From NCBI RefSeq assembly GCF_013283785.1, contig NZ_JABCPZ010000099.1, positions 1 through 36,097 on the forward strand: a stretch of 36,097 nucleotides of DNA, written 5' to 3'. Below the pieces are notes generated by a model that worked only from the letters and a program-made list of their open reading frames with translations, had not been told where the DNA came from and ran no database searches. The DNA is from Nonomuraea antri. Its GTDB lineage: Bacteria; Actinomycetota; Actinomycetes; Streptosporangiales; Streptosporangiaceae. The position numbers were made by a program, and so were the translations under genes. This document shows positions 35,281-36,097 of this stretch, piece after piece. Each line of letters opens with the position of its first letter. Positions within the stretch are counted from its first letter, which is position 1.

Positions 35281-36097
35281 CTACTTGTCGGCCGGGTACA
35301 TCGTGATCACCTTGCCCCGGGTGTTCGCGACCAGGTAGCCGGAGCGGTGGTCGTCCGAGACGTAGACGCGCACCGTCTCGCGCACGCCGGAGAAGTCGAC
35401 CGAGGTGTCCACGATCAGGTAGCGGCTCTTGGGCTTGCGCACGCCCAGGTCCTGGTCGGCCTTGCGCAACAGCGCGGGCAGGACGTCCCAGTCGAACTTC
35501 ATCAGGTCCACCGGCGCGTCCCTGGACGTGCTGCCGTGCCGGTCGAGCTTGGCCTGGCCGTCGCGGTAGGAGAACACGTCGATCGCGTGCTCGTCGCCCT
35601 TGACCGGGGCGTCCACCATGGCGTACTCGGGGTAGATCACCGCGCGGAAGACCTTGGTGCCGCCCATGACCGGCTTCAGCGCGGCGATCGCCGTCCGGAC
35701 GCCTTGGGGGGTGAGCAGATCGACCTTGGCGGCGTCCTCGGTGGGGGTCGTGGTCTCGTCGTCCGAGGTTTCGTCCGGCGGTTCCTCCGACGGCTGGCCG
35801 AGCAGCCTGGTCGCGGGGCTGTCCGTCGGGTTGGTCACCGGCTCGTTCGGCGGCGGCTGCATGACCACCACGACGAGCACCACCGCCACCGCGGCCGCGG
35901 CGACCGACACCGCGAACGCCGCCGTCCTGCGGGCCGGGCGGCGCGATCGCTGGGTGACCGCCTGCGACACCGGAACGCCCGGCTGCCACTTGGGCGGGAC
36001 GGTGTTCCCCACCGGATGCGGCACCCCGCCCGGCCCGGTGTTCGCCCCGATGTTCGCCCCGGGGTACGGCGCGGCCCCGTACGGTGCGGCCCCATAT
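35281..36097 (-). CDS. Membrane-anchored protein of unknown function, 5' end beyond the window
   Basis: The frame is open to the right edge, so the start lies outside; 271 residues are visible. The cytoplasmic N-terminal part is Pro/Gly/Tyr/Asn-rich (YGAAPYGAAPYPGANIG), a low-complexity tail common on actinobacterial membrane proteins. One transmembrane helix follows (AAFAVSVAAAAVAVVLVVVV), then an acidic Thr/Pro/Glu linker (PSEEPPDETSDDETTTP). The external domain of about 150 residues contains VRTAIAALKPVMGGTKVFRA, ATW-free VDTSVDFSGVRETVRVYVSD and HRSGYLVANTRGKVITMYP. I do not recognise this domain; it resembles small secreted sensor or PASTA-like accessory domains only in topology. An internal GTG at 36024 is unlikely to be the true start because the repeat continues upstream of it. 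Confidence 0.75.
   Translation of the reverse strand, partial: YGAAPYGAAPYPGANIGANTGPGGVPHPVGNTVPPKWQPGVPVSQAVTQRSRRPARRTAAFAVSVAAAAVAVVLVVVVMQPPPNEPVTNPTDSPATRLLGQPSEEPPDETSDDETTTPTEDAAKVDLLTPQGVRTAIAALKPVMGGTKVFRAVIYPEYAMVDAPVKGDEHAIDVFSYRDGQAKLDRHGSTSRDAPVDLMKFDWDVLPALLRKADQDLGVRKPKSRYLIVDTSVDFSGVRETVRVYVSDDHRSGYLVANTRGKVITMYPADK

Overview
The window is about 36 kb of very GC-rich DNA with strong third-position GC bias. It is densely packed with genes on both strands, and GTG/TTG starts are common. Secreted chitinases, an F420/FMN-type oxidoreductase, a WGxxGxxG C-terminal anchor protein, lipoprotein L,D-transpeptidase and FG-GAP proteins all fit a soil filamentous actinomycete. A member of Streptosporangiales (Nonomuraea-like) is my best guess, from gene content only. 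No rRNA, tRNA, CRISPR array, transposase, integrase or prophage gene was found.

Layout. (1) 43-2007 is a modular secreted chitinase (CBM5/12, two near-identical FnIII repeats, GH18), followed by a clear terminator. (2) 2133-6798 holds an ABM-fold monooxygenase, peptide chain release factor 3, and a convergent secreted M14 zinc carboxypeptidase. (3) 6877-10877 holds a fused indolepyruvate ferredoxin oxidoreductase divergent from an Lrp/AsnC regulator, with a palindrome between them. (4) 10942-13690 is an LLM-class flavin/F420 oxidoreductase plus a Baeyer-Villiger monooxygenase. (5) 13835-16590 holds a small WGxxGxxG-CTERM protein divergent from a secreted beta-helix enzyme whose aspartate spacing matches GH87 alpha-1,3-glucanases. 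(6) 16858-21829 is a nucleotide-sugar block: cupin, SDR, a polyprenol-phosphate-mannose-synthase-like GT2 on the other strand, GDP-mannose 4,6-dehydratase, a TylC3/TcaB9-type sugar C-methyltransferase and a GMD-like reductase. A long-chain acyl-CoA ligase follows. (7) 23754-25216 is a second GH18 chitinase with an elaborate upstream region: terminator, three 21-bp-phased repeats, promoter and overlapping palindromes. (8) 25277-29301 holds a GT-C-like polytopic membrane protein divergent from a TlpA-like lipoprotein and CcdA. (9) 29362-33247 holds an L,D-transpeptidase and a large secreted beta-propeller/discoidin/FG-GAP protein whose promoter lies between two copies of a LacI-type operator. 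(10) 33393-35273 holds a DinB-like protein, a methyltransferase gene broken by a 19-bp tandem duplication, and a divergent XRE-cupin regulator. (11) A membrane-anchored protein of unknown function runs off the right edge.

How the genes may work together. Two chitinases and the putative alpha-1,3-glucanase would together attack fungal cell walls, so the region looks enriched for mycolytic functions. The least ordinary unit is the nucleotide-sugar block. GMD, a sugar C-methyltransferase and a GMD-like reductase are overlapping or 3 bp apart, which predicts a GDP-linked C-methyl-branched 6-deoxyhexose. The DPM-synthase-like GT2 and the nearby GT-C-like protein suggest polyprenyl-phosphate sugar donors, but that link is speculative. 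All functions are read from motifs and context; no database search was possible.
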